In this document: positions 40,652-46,822 of the stretch, piece after piece | How positions within the stretch are numbered: position 1 is the first letter of the stretch | Layout: every line of letters starts with the position of its first letter | Assembly (NCBI GenBank): GCA_028876365.1 | Contig: JAGWRZ010000026.1 | Coordinates: 1 to 46,822 of the forward strand | DNA: 46,822 nt | Direction of reading: 5' to 3' | Source: Acidobacteriota bacterium | Lineage (GTDB): Bacteria > Actinomycetota > Thermoleophilia > Gaiellales > Gaiellaceae | Program-made: the position numbers and the translations under genes | Notes under the pieces: model-generated | The model's input: the letters and a program-made list of their open reading frames with translations, nothing else | Databases searched by the model: none | What the model was told of the DNA's origin: nothing

Positions 40652-41539
40652 CTACCCGGCGGGGCCGTCGGCCCCGCCGTCCTGCTCCTCGCGCTCGCGC
40701 AGGAAGCGCGTCAGCTCGGCCGCGAGCGTGTCGCCGGAAGGCAGGTCCGCGTCCTCGGGCGCGAGCGCGTCGACGCGCTGCTCGAGCTCCTCGACGTAGG
40801 CCGCCGTCTCCGCGTCCGTCGACACCGCCTCGCTCACCTGCTCCGCGTATTCCGCCGCGGCCTGGTCGAGCTCGCGCAGATCGACGTCGACATGCAGGAG
40901 CTCCCCGAAGCGGCGCACGAGCGCGAGCGCGGCACGCGGGCTCGGCGCCAGCGAGACGTAGTGCGGAACAGCCGCCCATAGGCTGACGGACGCGATGTCC
41001 GCCTCGCGACAGCGGTCGTGGACGATGCCGACGATGCCCGTCGGCCCCTCGTAGCGCGACGCTTCGAGCCCGAGGCGTGCGACGAGCCTCGGATCGGTCG
41101 CGGCCGCGGTCACCGGGGCGGGACGCGTGTGCGGCACATCCGCGAGCAGCGACCCGAAGGTGACGACCATCTCCACGCCGAGGTCGCGCGCGAGCTCGAG
41201 CACGAGCGACGAGAAGGTCTGCCAGCGGAGGTTCGGCTCGATGCCGAGGAGCAGGACGGCATCGCGGTTCGCGCCTGGAATGGACGCATGAAAGAAGCCG
41301 TTGTCCGGCCAGTCGACGCGCCGCGTCTCTCCGTCGACGAGCGACACGTGCGGCCGCACCGCCTGGAAGTCGAAGAACCCCTCGGGCTCGATCTCGGCGA
41401 AGCGCGCCGCGTTCCATTGCTTCGCCAGGTACGCGGCGCCGAGCGACGCGCCCTGCCCTCCGTCGTTCCATCCGCGGAACGCGGCGATCAGCACCGGCCG
41501 CTCGAGCTCGGGCCTGAACGAGACGTTCAGCTCGGACAT
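40652..41539 (-). CDS. PAC2-family protein
   Basis: A 295-residue protein of the PAC2 (proteasome assembly chaperone 2) superfamily, common in proteasome-containing Actinobacteria. Segments: VLIAAFRGWNDGGQGASLGA, FFDFQAVRPHVSL, LLLGIEPNLRWQTF, MVVTFGSLLADVPHTRPAPV and SVSLWAAVPHYVSLAPSPRA. The C-terminus is a charged helix (LEELEQRVDALA). Bacterial members are not functionally assigned. Its ATG is 9 bases after the heme A synthase stop, and the stop is 1 base after the convergent helicase stop. Confidence 0.9.
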   Translation of the reverse strand: MSELNVSFRPELERPVLIAAFRGWNDGGQGASLGAAYLAKQWNAARFAEIEPEGFFDFQAVRPHVSLVDGETRRVDWPDNGFFHASIPGANRDAVLLLGIEPNLRWQTFSSLVLELARDLGVEMVVTFGSLLADVPHTRPAPVTAAATDPRLVARLGLEASRYEGPTGIVGIVHDRCREADIASVSLWAAVPHYVSLAPSPRAALALVRRFGELLHVDVDLRELDQAAAEYAEQVSEAVSTDAETAAYVEELEQRVDALAPEDADLPSGDTLAAELTRFLREREEQDGGADGPAG

Positions 41540-41548
41540 TCCCGGAGT

Positions 41549-42478
41549 CTAGTGGCGTACCGGTCGCCACAGCCGCGCGACCAGGCCCACCGTCCACGCG
41601 AAGAGGAGGGCGGCCAGAACGACATGGGCGACGACGAGCCACCACGGCACGGTGCCGTAGTTTCGGTACTGGTACTCGCCGATTCCCATCTGCACGAGCA
41701 GGATCGCGAGCAGCGCGCCGCACGCGCGGATGAGCCACGGCCACGCCGCACGCTTCGTCCACGACCACACACCGAGCACGAGAAAGACGATCCCGAACGC
41801 TGCGACGGCGCGCACGAGCAGCCAGACGGCCGTGTGGAACACCCAGATCCGTTCGACGACCTGCGTCCCGGAGCTGCCGGGGAAGCGTCCCGACGCGGTC
41901 GAGAGCGTGCCCGTGACGACGAGCGCCGCCACGGCGACGACGAGCACGGCGCCGCCGAGGCGCGCGATCGCCGGCAGCGGGGCACCGCCGGGCGCCGCGG
42001 AGAGCAGGGTGAGGACGCCGAGCCCGAGCACGGTGAGCGAGAGCAGCAGGTGCGTGATGACGAGATACGGATCGAGGTGGTAGTAGACCGTGACCGCGCC
42101 GAGCGGCGCCTGGGCGAGCGTTCCGGCGAAGACGGCGGTTGCGAGCCACGTGCCGCGCCGGCCGAGCGTCGGCGTCCGCCACGCCGCGACGGCGAGCACG
42201 AGCGTCGAGATGACCGTCACCGCGGAGACGACGCGGTTCGAGAACTCGATGTCGGAGTGATAGCCCTTCGGAAGCGCATGGGTCGCGTTGCACGTCGGCC
42301 AGTGCGGGCACCCGAGGCCGGAGCCGGTGAGGCGGACGGTCGCGCCCGTCCCGACGATCACGACCAGGCACCCGACCGCCCACCAGGCGACCCGCCGGAA
42401 CGCGGCGGGCGAGAGCGTCAGCCGGTCCGCTAAGCTAACGTTGACGTAAGAATGAAGTTTCTTCGCAGTCGCAGACAC
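41549..42478 (-). CDS. ctaA: Heme A synthase (COX15/CtaA type)
   Basis: About 309 residues with eight membrane helices. It shows VRLTGSGLGCPHWPTC, the family's cysteine-containing loop, HSDIEFSNRVVS near the first haem His, and the second-half VTGTLSTASGRFPG and WVFHTAVWLL. It converts haem O to haem A for cytochrome oxidase. The start is uncertain: GTG 42478 overlaps the MFS start by 27 bases, and the first 18 codons include a TTA codon, rare in this genome, so translation may really begin nearer LTLSPAAFRRVAWW. The long open frame up to 43879 is antisense to the MFS gene. Confidence 0.86.
   Translation of the reverse strand: MSATAKKLHSYVNVSLADRLTLSPAAFRRVAWWAVGCLVVIVGTGATVRLTGSGLGCPHWPTCNATHALPKGYHSDIEFSNRVVSAVTVISTLVLAVAAWRTPTLGRRGTWLATAVFAGTLAQAPLGAVTVYYHLDPYLVITHLLLSLTVLGLGVLTLLSAAPGGAPLPAIARLGGAVLVVAVAALVVTGTLSTASGRFPGSSGTQVVERIWVFHTAVWLLVRAVAAFGIVFLVLGVWSWTKRAAWPWLIRACGALLAILLVQMGIGEYQYRNYGTVPWWLVVAHVVLAALLFAWTVGLVARLWRPVRH
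42435..42450. promoter_or_regulatory. MerR-type operator before the MFS gene
   Basis: CTAACGTTGACGTAAG contains paired ACGT boxes separated by 2 bases; on the other strand it reads TTACGTCAACGTTA, close to the TACGTNNACGTA form of LiuR-like MerR sites. It abuts the MFS ATG (42452), and the merR gene is the next gene in the operon, so autoregulation is expected. Confidence 0.55.
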
Positions 42479-43927
42479 AGTCGTCAGTTCAAGTGGTGGG
42501 TGCTCTCCTGCACCAGCCTGGGGATGCTCCTCGCAACCGTCAACTCGGGCACCCTCATCATTGCGCTCCCGGACCTCGAGCGCAGCCTCCATACCACTCT
42601 GCTGCAGCTCGTCTGGGTCATCCTCGTGTACATGATCGCCTCGACCGTCCTCGTGCTGACGGCGGGACGGCTGTCCGACCTCTTCGGCCGCAAGCACGCC
42701 TACGTGCTCGGCTTCGTCATCTTCTCGGCCGCCTCGCTCGGCGCCGGCTTCGCCGGCAGCGGCACCGTGCTCATCCTCTGGCGCGTCCTCCAGGGCGTCG
42801 GCGGCGCGTTCCTGTTCGCGAACGCGGCCGCGCTCGTCACGGACGCCTTCCCGAGGGAGGAGCTGGGCCTCGCCATGGGGACGAACACGATGGTCGCCGC
42901 CGTCGGCCTCGTCATCGGGCCGGTCCTCGGCGGCGCGCTCGTCGCGATCGACTGGCCGTGGGTCTTCTGGTTCAACGTCCCGCTCGGCCTCCTCGGCTCC
43001 CTGTGGGCGTACCTCGTCCTGCACGAGATCTCCGGGAAGGACGAGGAACGCGGCCTCGACCTCGCCGGTACGACGAGCTACGTCGTCGGCCTCACGGGTC
43101 TCGTCCTCGCTCTCTCGAAGGGAGGACTGACGGGGTGGAACGACTGGCTCGTCATCGCCGGGTTCGCCGCCGCGCTCGTGCTGCTGCCCCTCTTCGTCCT
43201 CATCGAGCGGCGCGGGCGCGCCCCGATGCTCGACCTGGCGCTCTTCCGGAGCAGGCTCTTCGCCGCAGCGTCCGGCGCCGCGTTCATCAACGGGCTCTCG
43301 CGCTTCGCGCTCATGTTCCTGTTCGTCTTCTACTTCCAGGGCCCGCAGGGCGCGTCGCCGATTCGCGCGGGGCTCGAGCTCGCCCCGATGGCGATCGGCA
43401 TGCTCGTCTCCTCGCCGCTCGCCGGAATCGCGGCCGACCGTCGCGGCTCGCGAGGGCTCGCCGCGCTCGGGATGCTCGTCTCCGCCGCGGGCCTCGCCGG
43501 CATGACGACGCTGCAGGCGCATACGGCCTATGCCTGGAGCGCGCTCTGGCTCCTGCTCGTCGGCATCGGCTCGGGCATGTTCAACAGCCCGAACACGGCG
43601 GCGATGATGGGCGTCGTCCCGGTGCATCGCCGCGGGATCGCGGCCGGCGCGCGCGTGATGCTCCAGAACACGGGCGCGGTCATCTCGATCGCGTTCGTGA
43701 TGGCGATCGTGACCTCCGCCGTCCCGACGACCGTGCTCTTCAAGATCTTCTCCGGCATCGCGTCCGGCCTCTCCGCCCGCCAGCTCGATCCGTTCATCGC
43801 GAACATGCACATGGCGCTGTGGGTGCTCACCGGCATCTCGCTTCTCGGCGCCGCGGTGTCGCTGCTGCGACCCGCGCACGCCGAGACCGCCGACGCCCCC
43901 GAGATCTACGAGGCGGAGGCGGCATGA
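42452..43927 (+). CDS. MFS multidrug transporter, DHA2 (EmrB/QacA) type
   Basis: A 491-residue transporter with 14 helices expected. Motif A is GRLSDLFGRKHAYVLG (about 70-85), motif C-type GLVIGPVLGGALV (about 152-164), and PDLERSLHTTLLQLVWVILVY is the DHA2 N-terminal region. It would export drugs or toxic hydrophobic compounds by proton antiport. ATG 42452 follows a MerR-type operator; the stop overlaps the merR start (ATGA), making a two-gene efflux operon. Confidence 0.94.
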   Translation: MKFLRSRRHSRQFKWWVLSCTSLGMLLATVNSGTLIIALPDLERSLHTTLLQLVWVILVYMIASTVLVLTAGRLSDLFGRKHAYVLGFVIFSAASLGAGFAGSGTVLILWRVLQGVGGAFLFANAAALVTDAFPREELGLAMGTNTMVAAVGLVIGPVLGGALVAIDWPWVFWFNVPLGLLGSLWAYLVLHEISGKDEERGLDLAGTTSYVVGLTGLVLALSKGGLTGWNDWLVIAGFAAALVLLPLFVLIERRGRAPMLDLALFRSRLFAAASGAAFINGLSRFALMFLFVFYFQGPQGASPIRAGLELAPMAIGMLVSSPLAGIAADRRGSRGLAALGMLVSAAGLAGMTTLQAHTAYAWSALWLLLVGIGSGMFNSPNTAAMMGVVPVHRRGIAAGARVMLQNTGAVISIAFVMAIVTSAVPTTVLFKIFSGIASGLSARQLDPFIANMHMALWVLTGISLLGAAVSLLRPAHAETADAPEIYEAEAA

Positions 43928-44346
43928 TCCGCATCGGCGAGGTGGCGGAGCGAACGGGCCTGACGCCGCGCACCATCCGCTACTACGAGGAGATCGGCCT
44001 GCTTCCCGGCCCGCCCGAGCGGCCCAAGGGCGCTCACCGCGCGTACGACGACGGCGACGTCGAGCGGCTCACCGAGCTGACGCGCCTGCGCGACCTTCTG
44101 AACCTGTCGCTCGAGGAGCTGAAGCAGCTCGTCGAGGCGGAGGAGGCCCGCGCGGCCATCCGTGAGCGCTTCCACGCGAGCGAGTCGACGCGCGAGCGTG
44201 TGCAGCTCCTCGACGCGGCGCTCCCGCACGTCGACACGCAGATCGAGCTCGTGCGCCGCCGCATCGACGAGCTCGGAAAGCTCGAGCAGGAGCTCGTCGA
44301 GAAGAGGAAGGCGATCCTCGCGCGCAGGCGCGAGCTAAAGCACTGA
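43924..44346 (+). CDS. MerR-family transcriptional regulator
   Basis: A 140-residue MerR protein. The N-terminal winged helix has IGEVAERTGLTPRTIRYYEE followed by GLLP and HRAYDDGDVERLTELTRLRD; the rest is the long dimerisation coiled coil (IELVRRRIDELGKLEQELVEK). No metal-binding cysteines, so it is not of the mercury or copper-sensing type. It follows the MFS gene with a 4-base overlap and probably controls it from the ACGT palindrome at 42435-42450. Its 3' end overlaps selD by 12 bases. Confidence 0.93.
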   Translation: MIRIGEVAERTGLTPRTIRYYEEIGLLPGPPERPKGAHRAYDDGDVERLTELTRLRDLLNLSLEELKQLVEAEEARAAIRERFHASESTRERVQLLDAALPHVDTQIELVRRRIDELGKLEQELVEKRKAILARRRELKH

Positions 44347-45327
44347 CACGCCGGCGCCGTCCTCGACGCGGCCGATGCGCGCGATGAACAGGTCGCGTGC
44401 CCGAAACTCGCTCTCGAGCGAAAGCGCCCTGTCGGCCGGAAGCGAGACGAGCAGGCCGCCGGCGGTCTGCGCGTCGTAACCGAGCGCGAGCACGGCTTCG
44501 TCGACACCATCCGCCTCGACCGGGGCGAACTCGCGGTTGCGGCGATCCCCGCCGGTCCGCACGCCCGCCGCGGCAGCTTCGAGCGCCCCCTCCATCGCAG
44601 GCACCGCGTCGATGACGACGCGCACGCCGCTCCGCGACGCCATCTCGTGCGCGTGCCCGAAGAGCCCGAAGCCGGTCACGTCGGTGACGGCGTTCGGCGA
44701 GAACGGCCGCAGCGCGTCCGCCGCAGCGGCGTTGAGCGTCGTCATCCACCTGATCGCTTCGCCGGCGTCTCCCTTCGCAGCGAGCACGAGGCCGGTGCCG
44801 AGCGGCTTCGTCAGGAAGAGCGCGTCGCCCGGATGCGCGCCGGACTTCGGCCAGATCCCCTTCGGATGCACCGTGCCGACGACGGCGAGTCCGTACTTCG
44901 GCTCGCTGTCGCGGATGGTGTGGCCCCCTGCGAGCACGGCCCCGGCCGCGCGCACCGTCTCGTCCGCGGCCGCGAAGACGCGCGCGGGGACGTCCATCGG
45001 CAGCTCCTCCGGGAACGCGGCGATCGAGAGCGCGAGCAGAGGGATACCGCCCATCGCGAACACGTCGTTGAGCGCGTTCGTCGCGGCGATGCGCCCGAAG
45101 ACGGCCGGGTCGTCGACGAGCGGCGGGAAGAAGTCGACCGTGAAGACGAGGGCGCGCTCGTCGTCGAGCTTGTACACGGCCGCGTCGTCGGCGGGGTCGA
45201 GCCCGACGAGGAGGTTCTCCACCTCGGCCGGCACGAATCCGCGGAGCAGCTCCTCCAGCCGGGCCGCCGAGTACTTCGCGGCGCAGCCGCCGCCCGCCGT
45301 GAGGCTCGTGAGCGCGGTGGCTTCCAC
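44335..45327 (-). CDS. selD: Selenide, water dikinase (selenophosphate synthetase)
   Basis: A 330-residue enzyme making selenophosphate from selenide and ATP, the selenium donor for selenocysteine and selenouridine. The catalytic pair is Cys 15 and Lys 18 in TAGGGCAAK (a Cys form; the codon is TGC, not TGA). GGHTIRDSEPKYGLAVVG and DVTGFGLFGHAHEM are family signatures. GTG 45327 is the only start that keeps the catalytic loop at the N-terminus. It is divergent from the SDR with 19 bases between starts. No selA, selB or selU is in the window. Confidence 0.95.
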   Translation of the reverse strand: MEATALTSLTAGGGCAAKYSAARLEELLRGFVPAEVENLLVGLDPADDAAVYKLDDERALVFTVDFFPPLVDDPAVFGRIAATNALNDVFAMGGIPLLALSIAAFPEELPMDVPARVFAAADETVRAAGAVLAGGHTIRDSEPKYGLAVVGTVHPKGIWPKSGAHPGDALFLTKPLGTGLVLAAKGDAGEAIRWMTTLNAAAADALRPFSPNAVTDVTGFGLFGHAHEMASRSGVRVVIDAVPAMEGALEAAAAGVRTGGDRRNREFAPVEADGVDEAVLALGYDAQTAGGLLVSLPADRALSLESEFRARDLFIARIGRVEDGAGVSVL

Positions 45328-45346
45328 CCGGATTACTGTACGCGCG

Positions 45347-46045
45347 GTGGAGAGGGCAGCGCTCGTCACCGGCGGCTCGTCCGGGATCGGCCTCGCGATC
45401 GCGCGCATGCTGCGCGACGAGGGGTACGCGCTGACGCTCGCGTCGCGCCGCGTCGAGAAGGTGCAGGCGGCGGCGGACGAGCTCGGGGCCGTCGCCGTCG
45501 CGGCCGACGTCTCCGACGAGGGCGACTGCGCGCGACTCGTGGCCGAGCACGAGAAGCGCGTCGGCCGGCTCGACGTGCTCGTCAACTCCGCCGGCATCGG
45601 CATCGGCGGCCGCGTCGAGGACCTGCCGGCGAAGCATCTCGACCTCCAGCTCGGCGTCAACCTGCGCGGGCTCTTTCTCGTGACACAGGCGGCGATCCCG
45701 CTCCTGCGGCGCTCGCGTGGCTGGATCGTCAACCTCGCGTCGATCGCGGGAACGCTGCCGACGCCGGGCCTCGCGACGTACGGCGCGACGAAAGCCGCGG
45801 TGATCGCGCTCACGCGCTCGCTCAACGGGGAGCTCGACGCCGACGGCGTGCGTGCGATCGCGATCTGCCCGGGCTTCGTCGACACGCCCATGGCGCAGTG
45901 GTCCGGCATCGCGCCGGACGCGATGATCCGGCCCGAGGACTGCGCCGAGGTCGTGCGCATGGCCCTGCGGCTCAGCCCGAACGCGCGCGTGCCACAGGTC
46001 GTCATCGAGCGAATGGGCTCGTCGAACGGCGACGTTCCCGGCTAG
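45347..46045 (+). CDS. Short-chain dehydrogenase/reductase (classical SDR)
   Basis: A 232-residue NAD(P)-dependent oxidoreductase. TGGSSGIG (8-15), NSAG (80-83), catalytic Ser 132, Tyr 145 and Lys 149 (YGATK) are all present, and CPGFVDTPM follows. The substrate cannot be inferred. GTG 45347; 3 bases separate it from the ACC deaminase start, so they are probably cotranscribed. Residues after the first strand (LASRR) suggest NADP preference. Confidence 0.93.
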   Translation: MERAALVTGGSSGIGLAIARMLRDEGYALTLASRRVEKVQAAADELGAVAVAADVSDEGDCARLVAEHEKRVGRLDVLVNSAGIGIGGRVEDLPAKHLDLQLGVNLRGLFLVTQAAIPLLRRSRGWIVNLASIAGTLPTPGLATYGATKAAVIALTRSLNGELDADGVRAIAICPGFVDTPMAQWSGIAPDAMIRPEDCAEVVRMALRLSPNARVPQVVIERMGSSNGDVPG

Positions 46046-46048
46046 CCG

Positions 46049-46822
46049 TTGGCACTCGACGATTTCCCCCGGGTCCCGCTCCTGTACGGCCCCTCCCCGA
46101 TTCACCCGCTCGCGCGATTGAGCGAGCACCTCGGCGGCCGGGTCGAGATCTGGGCGAAGCGCGAGGACTGCAACTCCGGGCTCGCATTCGGCGGCAACAA
46201 GACGCGCAAGCTCGAGTACCTCGCCGCCGACGCGCTCGCGCAGGGATGCGACACGCTCGTCTCCATCGGAGGGGTGCAGTCGAACCACACGCGCCAGGTG
46301 GCCGCCGTCGCGGCGCACCTGGGGCTGAAATGCGTGCTCGTGCAGGAGCACTGGGTCGACTGGGACGACCCCGTCTACGAGACGGTGGGGAACATCCTGC
46401 TCTCTCGGATCATGGGCGCCGACGTCCGCGTCGTCGACGCCGGCTTCGACATCGCCTTTCGCCCGAGCTGGCAGGACGCACTCGATTCGGTCGTCGCCGC
46501 GGGCGGGAAGCCGTATGCGATCCCGGCGGGCGCATCCGACCATCCGCTCGGCGGTCTCGGCTTCGCCGGCTGGGCGCAGGAGGTCGCGGAGCAGGAGGCG
46601 GAGCTCGGCGTCTTCTTCGACACGATCGTCGTCTGCTCCGTGACCGGCTCGACCCAGGCGGGGATGATCGCCGGCTTCGCCCTGCAGGACGAGGAGCGCC
46701 GGATTCTCGGCATCGACGGCTCCGCGAGGGTGCAGCAGACGTGGGACCAGGTCGCGCGCATCGCGCGACAGACGGCAGAGGCGGTCGAGCTCGGCCGGCC
46801 GCTCGCAGACGATGAGATCGTC
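46049..46822 (+). CDS. acdS: 1-Aminocyclopropane-1-carboxylate deaminase / D-cysteine desulfhydrase family (partial)
   Basis: 258 codons, cut by the right edge. The sequence [43 protein letters not shown]-like [50 protein letters not shown] and [13 protein letters not shown] follows ACC deaminases closely, including PLP-Lys 51 and Ser 78. ACC deaminase breaks the plant ethylene precursor to ammonia and 2-oxobutyrate. The residues that separate it from D-cysteine desulfhydrase (Tyr/Glu near 294-296, Leu near 322) lie outside the window. TTG start at 46049, 3 bases after the SDR stop. Confidence 0.85.
   Translation, partial: MALDDFPRVPLLYGPSPIHPLARLSEHLGGRVEIWAKREDCNSGLAFGGNKTRKLEYLAADALAQGCDTLVSIGGVQSNHTRQVAAVAAHLGLKCVLVQEHWVDWDDPVYETVGNILLSRIMGADVRVVDAGFDIAFRPSWQDALDSVVAAGGKPYAIPAGASDHPLGGLGFAGWAQEVAEQEAELGVFFDTIVVCSVTGSTQAGMIAGFALQDEERRILGIDGSARVQQTWDQVARIARQTAEAVELGRPLADDEIV

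Noticed and set aside
42479-43879. Extension of the ctaA frame across the MFS gene
   Set aside because: Composition (Glu/Asp/Arg/Gly) is that of an antisense shadow; the MFS frame is clearly real.
45280-45290. Possible selenocysteine codon in selD
   Set aside because: The catalytic position is TGC (Cys 15); no in-frame TGA.

Overview
The window is 46.8 kb of very GC-rich DNA with dense genes, many GTG and TTG starts, and frequent 1-4 base stop/start overlaps. Gene content (a YesL-like protein in a sugar ABC operon, PAC2, actinobacterial-type FadA/FadB, two-subunit 2-oxoacid:ferredoxin oxidoreductase, heme A synthase, ACC deaminase) and codon bias suggest a soil actinobacterium, probably of the Thermoleophilia (Gaiella/Solirubrobacter) kind. 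This placement is inference; there is no rRNA or tRNA gene to confirm it.

Layout. 1-4834 (minus): a carbohydrate ABC operon (binding protein, two permeases, YesL/DUF624-like protein, ATPase, start of a glycogen-debranching-type glycosidase), with a divergent LacI regulator at 4964-5995 and a palindromic operator between them. 5985-14214: a secreted protein, an MMPL exporter divergent from a MarR regulator, a flippase-like membrane protein, an S9 peptidase, a zinc alcohol dehydrogenase and a divergent Rieske oxygenase. 14223-14365: a palindromic MITE-like element. 14451-17287: an amino-acid ABC transporter operon with a coupled membrane protein, convergent with a CBS protein. 17716-18074: a gap holding the relic of a sugar-ABC ATPase and a perfect MarR palindrome. 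18075-19759: marR-MFS. 19861-23884: a haloalkane dehalogenase-like hydrolase, a membrane histidine kinase, a lone receiver, an OmpR-type regulator and a degenerate receiver with Glu at the phospho-acceptor position.

23922-29277 (minus): korAB, a VOC dioxygenase, a DHL-motif secreted protein, an O-antigen-ligase-like protein, and first in the series a 32-codon secreted-peptide gene. Divergent from the peptide is an XRE-TPR regulator (29392-30702) followed by an AlkA-type glycosylase, proC and pgl. 33039-37889: a hypothetical protein, fadA-fadB under a TetR-type palindrome, lepB and a conserved acidic protein. 38012-40651: a DEAH helicase whose last 62 codons lie antisense to a small membrane-protein gene; that gene follows a PAC2 protein and a heme A synthase on the minus strand. 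42452-44346: MFS-merR. 44335-46822: selD, a divergent SDR, and a 3'-truncated ACC deaminase gene.

The best candidate for an undescribed system is the divergent pair at 29179-30702. A tiny Sec-exported peptide with an AVA cleavage motif and a predicted 8-residue mature product (GEFPWGPG) faces an HTH-TPR regulator of RRNPP architecture, the arrangement of peptide-pheromone quorum sensing. A second theme is operators and -10 boxes that abut or overlap start codons, which suggests leaderless transcription is common in this genome.
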